In this document: one piece after another, positions 1 through 7,205 of the stretch
Layout: each line of letters starts with the position of its first letter
Numbering within the stretch: the stretch's first letter is position 1
DNA from: Gammaproteobacteria bacterium
GTDB taxonomy: Bacteria > Pseudomonadota > Gammaproteobacteria > Steroidobacterales > Steroidobacteraceae
DNA length: 64,000 bases
Assembly (NCBI GenBank): GCA_028293725.1
Contig: JAQGOE010000133.1
Location: forward strand, 29,449-93,448
Reading direction: 5' to 3'
Position numbers and translations under genes: made by a program
Notes under the pieces: generated by a model
Told to the model about the DNA's origin: nothing
Databases searched by the model: none
Seen by the model: the letters and a program-made list of their open reading frames with translations, nothing else

Positions 1-2
1 AG

Positions 3-1490
3 GACGTGGATGGCTATATGACAGCGCAGACGCGCAAACATCTCTATCTTCTCGAGGTTGGAAGTGGGGCGCTGACGGCGCTGACTACTGCCTCGGAATA
101 CAACGATGACGTACCCGCGTGGTCGCCCGACGGGAAGCTCATCGCCTACGTGAGTAATCACCGCAAGGACCCCGAGCAGAGCGGTGTCGATGAGATCTAC
201 CTGGTCGAGGCTCGCGCCGGGGCGGTACCGCGGCGGCTCGTCGAGGTGTTCTCGCCAAATCATCAGCGCCTGGCGTTCAGTCCGGACGGCAAGCTGCTCT
301 CCCTCCTGCAGGGCCTGGAGCCCCGACGTAACGCCTACATCACGGACCGGCTCGCCGTGGTATCTGTCAGCGACGGCCATCTGCGCCCCCTGACGGACAA
401 GCTGGATCGGGCGGTCGCCGCACCGTTTTTCAGCGCGGACGGCAAGGCGATCAGTGTCCTCGTGGAGGATGACGGTTCCAACTATCCGGCCCGGGTCGAT
501 GTGGGTACGGGGGAGATCGAGCGCCTCATACCGGGCGCCGTTACCGCGCATGACCAATCGGTGGCATCCGGGCATACGGCCGTACTCGCCTCCAGCGATA
601 CGCAGAGCGCCGAGGTCTTCGCTCTCGAGAATCACGAGCTGAGAATGCTGACTTCTCACAACGAGGCGCTGCTGGCCGAAATCAAGTTCGGTGCCGTGGA
701 GGACGTCAGCTTCAAGAGCCGGGATGGCACGCAGATCCACGGCCAGATCGTGAAGCCTCCGTCCTACGTGAGCGGCCGCAAATACCCCACCATCCTCTGG
801 ATCCATGGCGGCCCCAATGGGCAGGACCAACATGAGCTGGTGCCCGAGAGCTACTGTCCGCCGCTCGAGCGGCAACTCCTTGCGGCGCAGGGCTACGTGG
901 TGCTGGCCGTAAACTATCGCGGCAGTACCGGCCGGGGCGCCAAGTTCGCGCGCAGTATCGAGGCCGACTGGGGTCACAAGGAGGTTGAAGACCTTCTCGC
1001 GGGCGTCGATTACGCTGTCCGTGTGGGCATAGCCGATCCCGCGCGCCTGGGCATTGGAGGTTGGAGTTACGGCGGGATTCTCACGGACTACACCATCGCG
1101 CATGACACCCGGTTCAAGGCCGCCATCGCGGGCGCGGGCAGCGGCAACCAGACCGGCATGTGGGGACTCGACGAATACGCCCTGCAGTACAACGCGGAGC
1201 TCGGGCCGCCTTGGAAGAGCACGGCTCTCTACTTGAAGCTGTCCTACCCGTTCTATCATGCCGACCAGATACACACGCCCACCCTGTTCATGGGGGGCGA
1301 CAAAGACTTCAACGTGCCCATCGCGGGCGGTGAGCAGATGTATCTGGCGCTGCGAACTCTCGGCGTGCCTACGCAGCTGGTGATCTACCCGGGACAGTTC
1401 CACCTGTTCACCCGGCCGAGTTTCCTGAAGGATCGGGCCGAGCGGTATATCGCCTGGTACGCGAAATACCTGCCGGTGTCGGCTCAGTAG
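3..1490 (+). CDS. S9 family prolyl oligopeptidase-like peptidase (5' truncated by window edge)
   Basis: C-terminal 495 residues or so of a serine peptidase that cleaves peptides or acylated residues. The first half carries TolB/WD40-like propeller blades (motifs of the type WSPDGKLIAYVS, FSADGKAI). The last ~260 residues are an alpha/beta hydrolase with the S9 nucleophile elbow GGWSYGG near position 1065, an acid in the GGDKDFNVP loop and the catalytic His in GQFHLF. Family members are usually 600-700 residues, so roughly 150 residues lie left of the window; the reading frame is open to base 3 and no start is visible. It converges with the propeller gene on the other strand. Substrate cannot be deduced. 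Confidence 0.9.
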   Translation, partial: DVDGYMTAQTRKHLYLLEVGSGALTALTTASEYNDDVPAWSPDGKLIAYVSNHRKDPEQSGVDEIYLVEARAGAVPRRLVEVFSPNHQRLAFSPDGKLLSLLQGLEPRRNAYITDRLAVVSVSDGHLRPLTDKLDRAVAAPFFSADGKAISVLVEDDGSNYPARVDVGTGEIERLIPGAVTAHDQSVASGHTAVLASSDTQSAEVFALENHELRMLTSHNEALLAEIKFGAVEDVSFKSRDGTQIHGQIVKPPSYVSGRKYPTILWIHGGPNGQDQHELVPESYCPPLERQLLAAQGYVVLAVNYRGSTGRGAKFARSIEADWGHKEVEDLLAGVDYAVRVGIADPARLGIGGWSYGGILTDYTIAHDTRFKAAIAGAGSGNQTGMWGLDEYALQYNAELGPPWKSTALYLKLSYPFYHADQIHTPTLFMGGDKDFNVPIAGGEQMYLALRTLGVPTQLVIYPGQFHLFTRPSFLKDRAERYIAWYAKYLPVSAQ

Positions 1491-1510
1491 CCCACTAATT
1501 TTCTAGGCTC

Positions 1511-2491
1511 CTAAGGACCGAGTGCGTCTTCGATGCGGAACCGCGCGATCGTTCCCTTGTCGTAGTTGGTGAGCCAGACGGCGTTGTGTCCGAATGCCAG
1601 CGAATCGCCGCCGGGGCCAACCCACTGACGAACGACGCCACGGGTCGTTGGATCGATTGCTGTCAGCGGCGTCCCGGTCATTGTGGTCCAGACCATGTGG
1701 GCGCCGAACGCTACGTCACCCCCGTGCCCGGGCGTGCCCAGGGCGACCGATCCGGTCGCTCGCCGGGTGCGTATATCAATTTGTGTCAGTGATCCGTCAC
1801 CCTGGTTGAGTGTCCAGATGGAGTCGGCTCCATCGGTGAGAAAGCGGGGTTGGGGACCCGTTGGAATGGTAGAGAGGATGGCGCCACTCTTCGCATCCAC
1901 CGCAGTCAGTTCCGCGGCCTTCGCATTCGTCACCCAGACAACTCCATGGCTGTAGCGCGGATTGCAGGATCCGGGCGGCAGCTTTACCGTCTGAGAGATC
2001 GACTCCTTGACCGGATCGATCCGGGCCAGGGTGCCCTGGTCGTCGACAACCAACCAGATGCTGTCCTCGGAAGCGGTGATCCCACATTCCGCCGCGGTAC
2101 CGAATCCGAGCACGGCGACCAGGCGATTCGAGCTCAGAGCGACTTTCGCCAGTGCGGGCCTGGTGGCGCAGAGTGGCACCCAGAGGCTGCCAAATCCCGG
2201 CACCAATCCGGCGCAAGCCTTGCCGGGAAGCGCCACACGCGCCTCTTCACGGTTCGTCGTCGGGTCGATTCTATGGACCGCGTTCGGTCCAGTGCTGCCA
2301 ACCCAGACGGCGTCCGCGGTGATGGCAACCCAGTCAGCGGTCTTACCGACCTGGATTGTCGCGACCGCTTTGAGCCCCGCGATCGGTCTTTGCACAGATG
2401 CGAGTCCCGGTTGCGCAGGGGACGCGTCGTGTGCGTGCGCAATGGCAAACAGGAACCCAACGATCGCGACTCGCGTCAGCCCTTTCCACAT
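1511..2491 (-). CDS. Exported YVTN/virginiamycin-B-lyase-like beta-propeller protein
   Basis: A 326-residue protein with an N-terminal hydrophobic signal segment (GFLFAIAHAHDASPA), so probably periplasmic. The rest is a series of ~40-residue repeats with the pattern VWVGSTGPNAVHRIDPTTN, VWVTNAKAAELTAVDAKSG, VWTTMTGTPLTAIDPTTR, typical of seven-bladed YncE/Vgb-type propellers. No catalytic residues of streptogramin lyase can be assigned with confidence, so it may be a binding or scaffold protein. It is transcribed divergently from the beta-lactamase-like hydrolase with only 51 bp between the two starts, which suggests a shared control region. Confidence 0.75.
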   Translation of the reverse strand: MWKGLTRVAIVGFLFAIAHAHDASPAQPGLASVQRPIAGLKAVATIQVGKTADWVAITADAVWVGSTGPNAVHRIDPTTNREEARVALPGKACAGLVPGFGSLWVPLCATRPALAKVALSSNRLVAVLGFGTAAECGITASEDSIWLVVDDQGTLARIDPVKESISQTVKLPPGSCNPRYSHGVVWVTNAKAAELTAVDAKSGAILSTIPTGPQPRFLTDGADSIWTLNQGDGSLTQIDIRTRRATGSVALGTPGHGGDVAFGAHMVWTTMTGTPLTAIDPTTRGVVRQWVGPGGDSLAFGHNAVWLTNYDKGTIARFRIEDALGP

Positions 2492-2542
2492 GATGTTGTC
2501 GTCTATACTGATGGAAGAAAAATGCTGTAGGAACTTCCGACC

Positions 2543-3919
2543 ATGCGCATGGCGCCGTTTACGCTTTTTTCGCTCATCCTAACATACGGCGCCGCGGCAC
2601 ACGGTGCCGTTGATTCCCAGACAGTCGGTCAGATCGACGCCGTGGCGCAAGAGTGGCTAGTCAGCACTGGTGCGCTGTCCGCCTCCATCGCGTTGGTACA
2701 AAATGGCATAGTTACCTACGCGCATGCCTACGGCAAGGCACGACTCACACCCGTGACCACCGCCACAACCTCCACGCGTTATGCCGTCGACTCGGTGTCG
2801 AAAGAGTTCACCGCGGCGGCCGTGCTGCTGCTGGTCGAGAAAGGTAAATTGTCGCTCGACGACACGGCAGGAAAATGGTTTCCCGACCTGGGCGATGCGG
2901 CCAAAGTGACCGTGCGCCAGATGCTGACCCACACTTCGGGACTGCGTGATTTCTGGCCGCAGGATTTTGTGCCCCCGGAGATGCTGCATCCCACTTCGAT
3001 CGAAGCCATTCTCAATGAGTGGGCCCGCCGGCCGCTCGACTTCGATCCCGGCACCGACTGGCAATACTCCAATACCGGGTACGTTCTGGCGGCGGCGATT
3101 GTCGAGAAGGTGGCCGGGCAGCCGCTGCTGGAGTTCCTGCAACAACAGATCTTTGTCCCGCTGCACATGGATCACGTCACTGAGGATGACACACATCCGC
3201 TGTCGTCGGCGGACGCGGCAGCCTACACGCGTCAAGGACTGGGACCCGTGCGTGCTGCGCCGAAAGAGGGCGCCGGCTGGCTGTTCGGGGCCTCCGAGTT
3301 GGCCATGACACCCGGCGAGCTCGCCCTGTGGGACATCAGCCTGATGAATCGCTCATTGCTGACGGCGAGTTCCTACCAGGAGGAGCTCACCCCCGTCGTG
3401 CTCAAGAATGGCACCAAGAAGGACTACGGTCTCGGCCTGGACATCGAGACAGCCCACGGCCGGCCGCGCATCGGGCACGACGGCGCAGGCTCCGGTTTTC
3501 TGGCGGCCAACCGCATCTGGCCGGACGAGAAATTGGCCATCGTGGTGCTGACCAACAACGACTGGGCGGCCCCCGACGACCTGGTGAATCGCATCGCCTT
3601 TGCGGTCCTCAGTCCCAATCCGCCGGAGGCCCGCGCGCGCAACGTGTTTGCGCAGTTTCAGAGTGGCAGCATCGACCGCGCACTGTTCACGGACGGCGGC
3701 AACAGTTTGCTCACTGCCCAGGCCTTGGCCGACATGAAGGCCAGCCTGGGGCCGCTCGGACCGGCGCGCCTGATCGAGCTCGAGCATGAAGGCAAACGGG
3801 GTGGCATGATCACGCGCCGTTGGAAGATTCTGTGTCGCTCGAAGCGGCTCGAGGCGCTCGAGAGAGGCTACCCCGACGGCAAGTTGGAAGAGTTTCTCGT
3901 GACTGCAACAAACGATTGA
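2543..3919 (+). CDS. Serine hydrolase, beta-lactamase class C / penicillin-binding-protein-like
   Basis: A 458-residue exported hydrolase (signal peptide MRMAPFTLFSLILTYGAAAH). The three active-site elements of the class C fold are present: SxxK as S84-V-S-K87, YxN as Y175-S-N177, and an HxG in place of KTG as H312-D-G314. The HxG variant is common in esterases, D-aminopeptidases and other non-lactamase members, so true beta-lactam hydrolysis is not implied. A ~100-residue C-terminal extension follows the core, as in Pab87-like proteins. The start is supported by a TAGGAA Shine-Dalgarno about 8 bp upstream, with a TATACT sequence just before it. Confidence 0.85.
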   Translation: MRMAPFTLFSLILTYGAAAHGAVDSQTVGQIDAVAQEWLVSTGALSASIALVQNGIVTYAHAYGKARLTPVTTATTSTRYAVDSVSKEFTAAAVLLLVEKGKLSLDDTAGKWFPDLGDAAKVTVRQMLTHTSGLRDFWPQDFVPPEMLHPTSIEAILNEWARRPLDFDPGTDWQYSNTGYVLAAAIVEKVAGQPLLEFLQQQIFVPLHMDHVTEDDTHPLSSADAAAYTRQGLGPVRAAPKEGAGWLFGASELAMTPGELALWDISLMNRSLLTASSYQEELTPVVLKNGTKKDYGLGLDIETAHGRPRIGHDGAGSGFLAANRIWPDEKLAIVVLTNNDWAAPDDLVNRIAFAVLSPNPPEARARNVFAQFQSGSIDRALFTDGGNSLLTAQALADMKASLGPLGPARLIELEHEGKRGGMITRRWKILCRSKRLEALERGYPDGKLEEFLVTATND

Positions 3920-3930
3920 TATTGGATTCA

Positions 3931-3958
3931 TTCGCCTGCCCGCGCAATCCCAGGCGAA
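3931..3958. repeat. Inverted repeat, 8-bp arms, 12-nt loop
   Basis: TTCGCCTG at 3931-3938 pairs with CAGGCGAA at 3951-3958. It lies directly after the serine hydrolase stop and is followed by more GC-rich dyad sequence (3965-3984), but no T-run. It may be a transcript-end hairpin or a REP-like element. Confidence 0.4.
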
Positions 3959-4074
3959 GTAAGCGGCGCCCAAGGCGCAGGCGCCTCGCTTTCGCACCCA
4001 TTCCGCACCGCGCGGGATCCCAAGTGTCCTAAATCTGACCTATCGCGGTGCAAAATGGCCACCAGACGGGCAGT

Positions 4075-4107
4075 TTTGGATCCCAATTTGACCCTTTGGG
4101 ATCCAAA
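4075..4107. promoter_or_regulatory. Paired VanR-like operator upstream of GntR regulator and O-demethylase
   Basis: TTTGGATCCCAA (4075-4086) and its exact reverse complement TTGGGATCCAAA (4096-4107) are separated by 9 bp. Each arm is itself a near-palindrome centred on GGATCC, differing by one base from TTGGATCCAA. The two centres are 21 bp apart, two helical turns. The Caulobacter VanR operator (GntR/FCD family), as I recall it, is ATTGGATCCAAT, so both the sequence and its position 19 bp before the regulator start fit autoregulation and ligand-relieved repression of the downstream O-demethylase. Confidence 0.7.
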
Positions 4108-4125
4108 GCGGAGGATCGCCTCCCA

Positions 4126-4860
4126 ATGAACACACAGCTCAGCCAAGCCATTGTCCGGATCCGCGAGATGATCCTGCGGGGTGAATTGGGACCGGGACAG
4201 CGCGTCGCCGAGGCGCCTCTCGCCGATTTGCTCGGCGTGTCCCGTACCCCGGTACGACAGGCGTTGCCGCTGCTTGCACAGGAAGGGCTGCTGTCGGAGC
4301 ACGAGACGCGCGGGTACGTGGTGCGCTCTTTCACTGCCGCCGACATCGTCGATGCTATCGATCTGCGCGGGGTGCTCGAAGGACTCGCGCTACGACGGGT
4401 GACGGAGCGGGGTGCCCCTAAGTCGCTGTTGCGGGAATTGCGTGCTTGCCTCGAAGACGGCGATGCCATCCTCAACAAGCGCCATGTTGAGGAAAATGAC
4501 GAAGGGCTTTATGCCGAGATGAACGAGCGCTTTCATCGCCTCATTCTCACGGAAGCCGGCAGTCCGTTGTTATCCGAGACGTTGGCTCGGAACAGCCGTA
4601 TTCCCTTCGCCGGACCGCAAGCCCTCGCGTTCGACAAGGGCAACCTGGAACAGATGTACGACATGCTGCGTTTCGCGCATCGGCAGCACTACGCCATCGT
4701 CGAAGCGCTCGAGCGCGGCCAGAGTGCGCGCGCCGAGGCGCTGATGCGCGAGCACGCCAATTCCGCGAAGGAAAGCATCAATCTTGCCGCGCTGCCCATG
4801 GCGGCGGGCGAAACCGTCGGACGATTCGCAATGGCCCGGGTGGCGGGCAGCGGCGAATGA
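4126..4860 (+). CDS. GntR/FCD-family transcriptional regulator (VanR-like role)
   Basis: A 244-residue regulator. The N-terminal ~70 residues form a winged helix (IVRIREMILRGELGPGQRV, then LADLLGVSRTPVRQAL). The remaining ~160 residues are an all-helical FCD ligand domain (DLRGVLEGLALRRV, MNERFHRLI, HRQHYAIVEALERG). The ATG at 4126 is preferred over an upstream GTG at 4048 because the extra 26 residues are unlike the family and would run through the operator palindrome. Its stop overlaps an ATG (ATGA), and the O-demethylase follows at once, so the two are one operon. The likely effector is a methoxylated aromatic acid; this is inferred from the neighbour and the operator. Confidence 0.88.
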   Translation: MNTQLSQAIVRIREMILRGELGPGQRVAEAPLADLLGVSRTPVRQALPLLAQEGLLSEHETRGYVVRSFTAADIVDAIDLRGVLEGLALRRVTERGAPKSLLRELRACLEDGDAILNKRHVEENDEGLYAEMNERFHRLILTEAGSPLLSETLARNSRIPFAGPQALAFDKGNLEQMYDMLRFAHRQHYAIVEALERGQSARAEALMREHANSAKESINLAALPMAAGETVGRFAMARVAGSGE

Positions 4861-4880
4861 GTCCACCACTTGGAGACATG

Positions 4881-6287
4881 ATGAGTTATAAGAGCCTCGA
4901 AGAGCTGCTGCAAGCCAACGGCGGCCCCGTCAATCACCTGCGTAATTCGCAGAGCGGTCCGAACCCGTATCCGGTGAAGCAAGCCGAATACACCAACTGG
5001 CGGGACGAGCAGCGCGCGTGGCAACAGACCGCCGTGTTGTTCAACCAGTCCTACCACATGACGGACATGTACGTGTCGGGCCCGGACGCGTTCAAGCTCC
5101 TGGAAAAGCTCGGCATCAACAGCTTCAAGGGTTTCGAGGTCAACAAGGCCAAGCAGTATGTCCCGGTGAGCTGGGACGGCTATGTGATCGGCGACGTGGT
5201 GCTGTGTTATCTCGACAAGGATCTGTTCAACCTCATCGGTCGCCCGTCGGTGCACAACTGGGTGCAATACCACGCCGAGACCGGCGGCTACAACGTGAAA
5301 TGCGAGCGTGACGAACGCTCCGCCGCGCGCGTAAATCCGGTCGCCCGCAAGACCTACCGCTTCCAGGTCCAGGGCCCGAACGCCATGAAGATCATGGAGC
5401 GGGTGTTGGGCAAGGCGCCGCCGGAACTGAAGTTCTTCAACATGTGCGAGATGATCATCGCCGGCAAGAAAGTCCGGGCGCTGCGCCATGGCATGGCGGG
5501 ACAGCCGGGCTTCGAGCTGTTCGGACCCGCGGAAGAGGGTGACACCGTCAAGGACGCGCTCGTCGTGGCGGGGCATGAGTTCGGCCTGCGCCTGGTGGGC
5601 GCGCGTGCGTACTCCTCTAATACGCTCGAGTCGGGCTGGGTACCGTCGCCGATGCCGGCGATCTATTCGGGCGACGAGCGGATGAACAAGTACCGCGAGT
5701 GGCTCAAGGCGAACAGCTTCGAGGGCAATGCCTCACTCGGCGGCAGCTACTACTCGAACAAGATCGACGACTACTACCTCACGCCGTACGACCTGGGCTA
5801 CGGCGCGTTCGTGAAGTTCGACCATGATTTCATCGGTCGCGAGGCGCTGGAGAAAATGGCGGGCAAGCCGCACAAGGTGAAGGTGACCCTGGAATTGAAC
5901 GACGAGGACGTGACGAAGACCATCGCCTCGCAGTTCGGCAAGGAGCACGAGCGCGCGAAGTACATCGACTTCCCGTCGGCCGTGTACTCCATGTATCCGT
6001 TCGACCGTGTCATGAAGAACGGCAAACTGGCCGGCGTCTCCACATGGGTGGGCTACAGCTCGAACGAGCGCAAGATGCTGACCCTGGCGATGCTGGACCC
6101 CGAGTACGCCAAGCCCGGCACGGAAGTCACGTTCGTTTGGGGCGAAGAGAACGGCGGCTCGAAGAAGCCGACGGTCGAGAGCCACAAGCAGGTTGAGATC
6201 CGGGCGATCGTGTGCCCGGTGCCGTATGTCGCTTCGGTGCGCACTCAGTATGCCGACGGCGGCTGGCGTGCGACGGGCAAGCTCTAA
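4881..6287 (+). CDS. LigM-like tetrahydrofolate-dependent aromatic O-demethylase (GcvT-fold)
   Basis: A 468-residue aminomethyltransferase-fold protein that aligns by eye along its length with Sphingobium LigM, which moves the methyl group of vanillate or 3-O-methylgallate to tetrahydrofolate. Shared blocks include NKAKQYVPV, the AETGGYNV type, KFFNMCEM, LRHGMAGQPGFE, RAYSSNTLESGW, PSPMPAIY, LGYGAFVKFDHDFIGR and WGEENGG. The conserved His of the YHM block and the Tyr of RAYSSNTLESGW correspond to LigM residues reported as important. I place the start at 4881, behind GGAG at 4872-4875; upstream in-frame ATGs exist at 4857 and 4878. It is cytoplasmic. Substrate preference among methoxy-aromatics is open. 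No metF- or ligH-like gene is nearby. Confidence 0.88.
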   Translation: MSYKSLEELLQANGGPVNHLRNSQSGPNPYPVKQAEYTNWRDEQRAWQQTAVLFNQSYHMTDMYVSGPDAFKLLEKLGINSFKGFEVNKAKQYVPVSWDGYVIGDVVLCYLDKDLFNLIGRPSVHNWVQYHAETGGYNVKCERDERSAARVNPVARKTYRFQVQGPNAMKIMERVLGKAPPELKFFNMCEMIIAGKKVRALRHGMAGQPGFELFGPAEEGDTVKDALVVAGHEFGLRLVGARAYSSNTLESGWVPSPMPAIYSGDERMNKYREWLKANSFEGNASLGGSYYSNKIDDYYLTPYDLGYGAFVKFDHDFIGREALEKMAGKPHKVKVTLELNDEDVTKTIASQFGKEHERAKYIDFPSAVYSMYPFDRVMKNGKLAGVSTWVGYSSNERKMLTLAMLDPEYAKPGTEVTFVWGEENGGSKKPTVESHKQVEIRAIVCPVPYVASVRTQYADGGWRATGKL

Positions 6288-6312
6288 CCAACACTTCGTT
6301 CGCTGACTCGAC

Positions 6313-6344
6313 AAGCCCGGCGGTTGCGACCGCCGGGCTTTTTT
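6313..6344 (+). terminator. Rho-independent terminator of the regulator/O-demethylase operon
   Basis: A perfect 12-bp stem (6313-6324 with 6329-6340; AAGCCCGGCGGT arm) with a TGCG loop runs into TTTTTT at 6339-6344, 25 bp after the O-demethylase stop. It isolates the module from the exported-protein cluster. Confidence 0.93.
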
Positions 6345-6375
6345 ATTGCCTGCCTCTTTGAACTGTCAGCGTCGT

Positions 6376-6465
6376 GTCATACATGCAGATGACAGGAACC
6401 CGCCGCGTCGGCGAGTTGTAACCGCTTTTACATTACCTTAACCGGACCGTCATACATAAAGGTAA
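6376..6465 (+). promoter_or_regulatory. Candidate control region of the VPLPA-CTERM gene
   Basis: The 285-bp gap holds no gene. It contains two direct copies of GTCATACAT (6376-6384 and 6449-6457), a small dyad CTGTCA/TGACAG (6363-6394), and a dyad TTACCTT/AAGGTAA (6433-6439 and 6459-6465). I could not find a convincing sigma-54 -24/-12 pair, which controls many PEP-CTERM genes. Direct evidence is only the repeats; promoter function is inferred. Confidence 0.35.
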
Positions 6466-6572
6466 GGCTTCGGGAATCTCGCGATTGCGGCGCACCACGT
6501 GCACGTTTGGTTTCGGGGCCTGGTCGCGAAGATCAAAAAAATATCCCGTCTATTACCGATGAAGAGGTTCCC

Positions 6573-7145
6573 GTGATCAAGAAACTCATCCAGGCAGCGG
6601 CGCTCCTGGCCGTCTGCGGTGGTGCCGCGAACGCGAGCACTTTCGATTTCTCCTACACCTTTACCGATGGGCAGGCAGTTACCGGGTCGCTCGACGGCAC
6701 CCTGAGTGGCGATCTGGTCACCAACGTCTCGAACGTCAGCGCCGCCTTCGATGGCGTCGCCTTCAGCGGTCCGCTGTTCATCGGCTCGTTCGACCCGGCG
6801 GGCAATGCGGGCAACGGGAGCTTCAATTACGCCGCGAATTCCGCGGTCGTCTCCACGAACGCGGCCCTGAACAACTTCGTCATCAACGACTCGTCCGACC
6901 CGCTCAACAACAATTCGACCAACTCCTTTTACCTGGTCAATGGCACCACTCCCGACTTCTTTGGAAGCCATGAAGCGAACGTGTCGACCAACGCCGGTCC
7001 CAGCGACTACGACAACGAGCAGGTCAACGGCGTTGGCCAGTGGTCACTGAAGCCGGTGCCGCTGCCCGCCGCGCTGCCCTTGGTGCTTTCCGGCCTTGGC
7101 CTCCTGGCCGCCGCGAAGCGCCGCCGCCAGCCCGCCGCCGCTTAA
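6573..7145 (+). CDS. Exported protein with VPLPA-CTERM sorting signal
   Basis: A 190-residue secreted protein. It starts with a Sec signal peptide (IKKLIQAAALLAVCGGAANA) and ends with the tripartite sorting tag VPLPAALPLVLSGLGLLAAA plus KRRR, a PEP-CTERM variant handled by exosortase/archaeosortase-type enzymes in exopolysaccharide-making Gram-negatives. The body is Asn/Ser/Thr-rich and predicted beta, with no recognised domain. I chose the GTG at 6573 because AAGAGG lies 5 bp upstream and it puts the signal peptide at the N terminus; an ATG at 6507 would add 22 atypical residues. No exosortase gene is in the window. Confidence 0.82.
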   Translation: MIKKLIQAAALLAVCGGAANASTFDFSYTFTDGQAVTGSLDGTLSGDLVTNVSNVSAAFDGVAFSGPLFIGSFDPAGNAGNGSFNYAANSAVVSTNAALNNFVINDSSDPLNNNSTNSFYLVNGTTPDFFGSHEANVSTNAGPSDYDNEQVNGVGQWSLKPVPLPAALPLVLSGLGLLAAAKRRRQPAAA

Positions 7146-7205
7146 AACCGAGTGAGCCGCGTCGACGCGGCCCCGTACAAACTTCGACGATTTCAGGAGC
7201 AATAC

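Noticed and set aside
6466..6572. Sigma-54 promoter for the VPLPA-CTERM gene
   Set aside because: GG and GC pairs were seen but not with the required 10-bp spacing.
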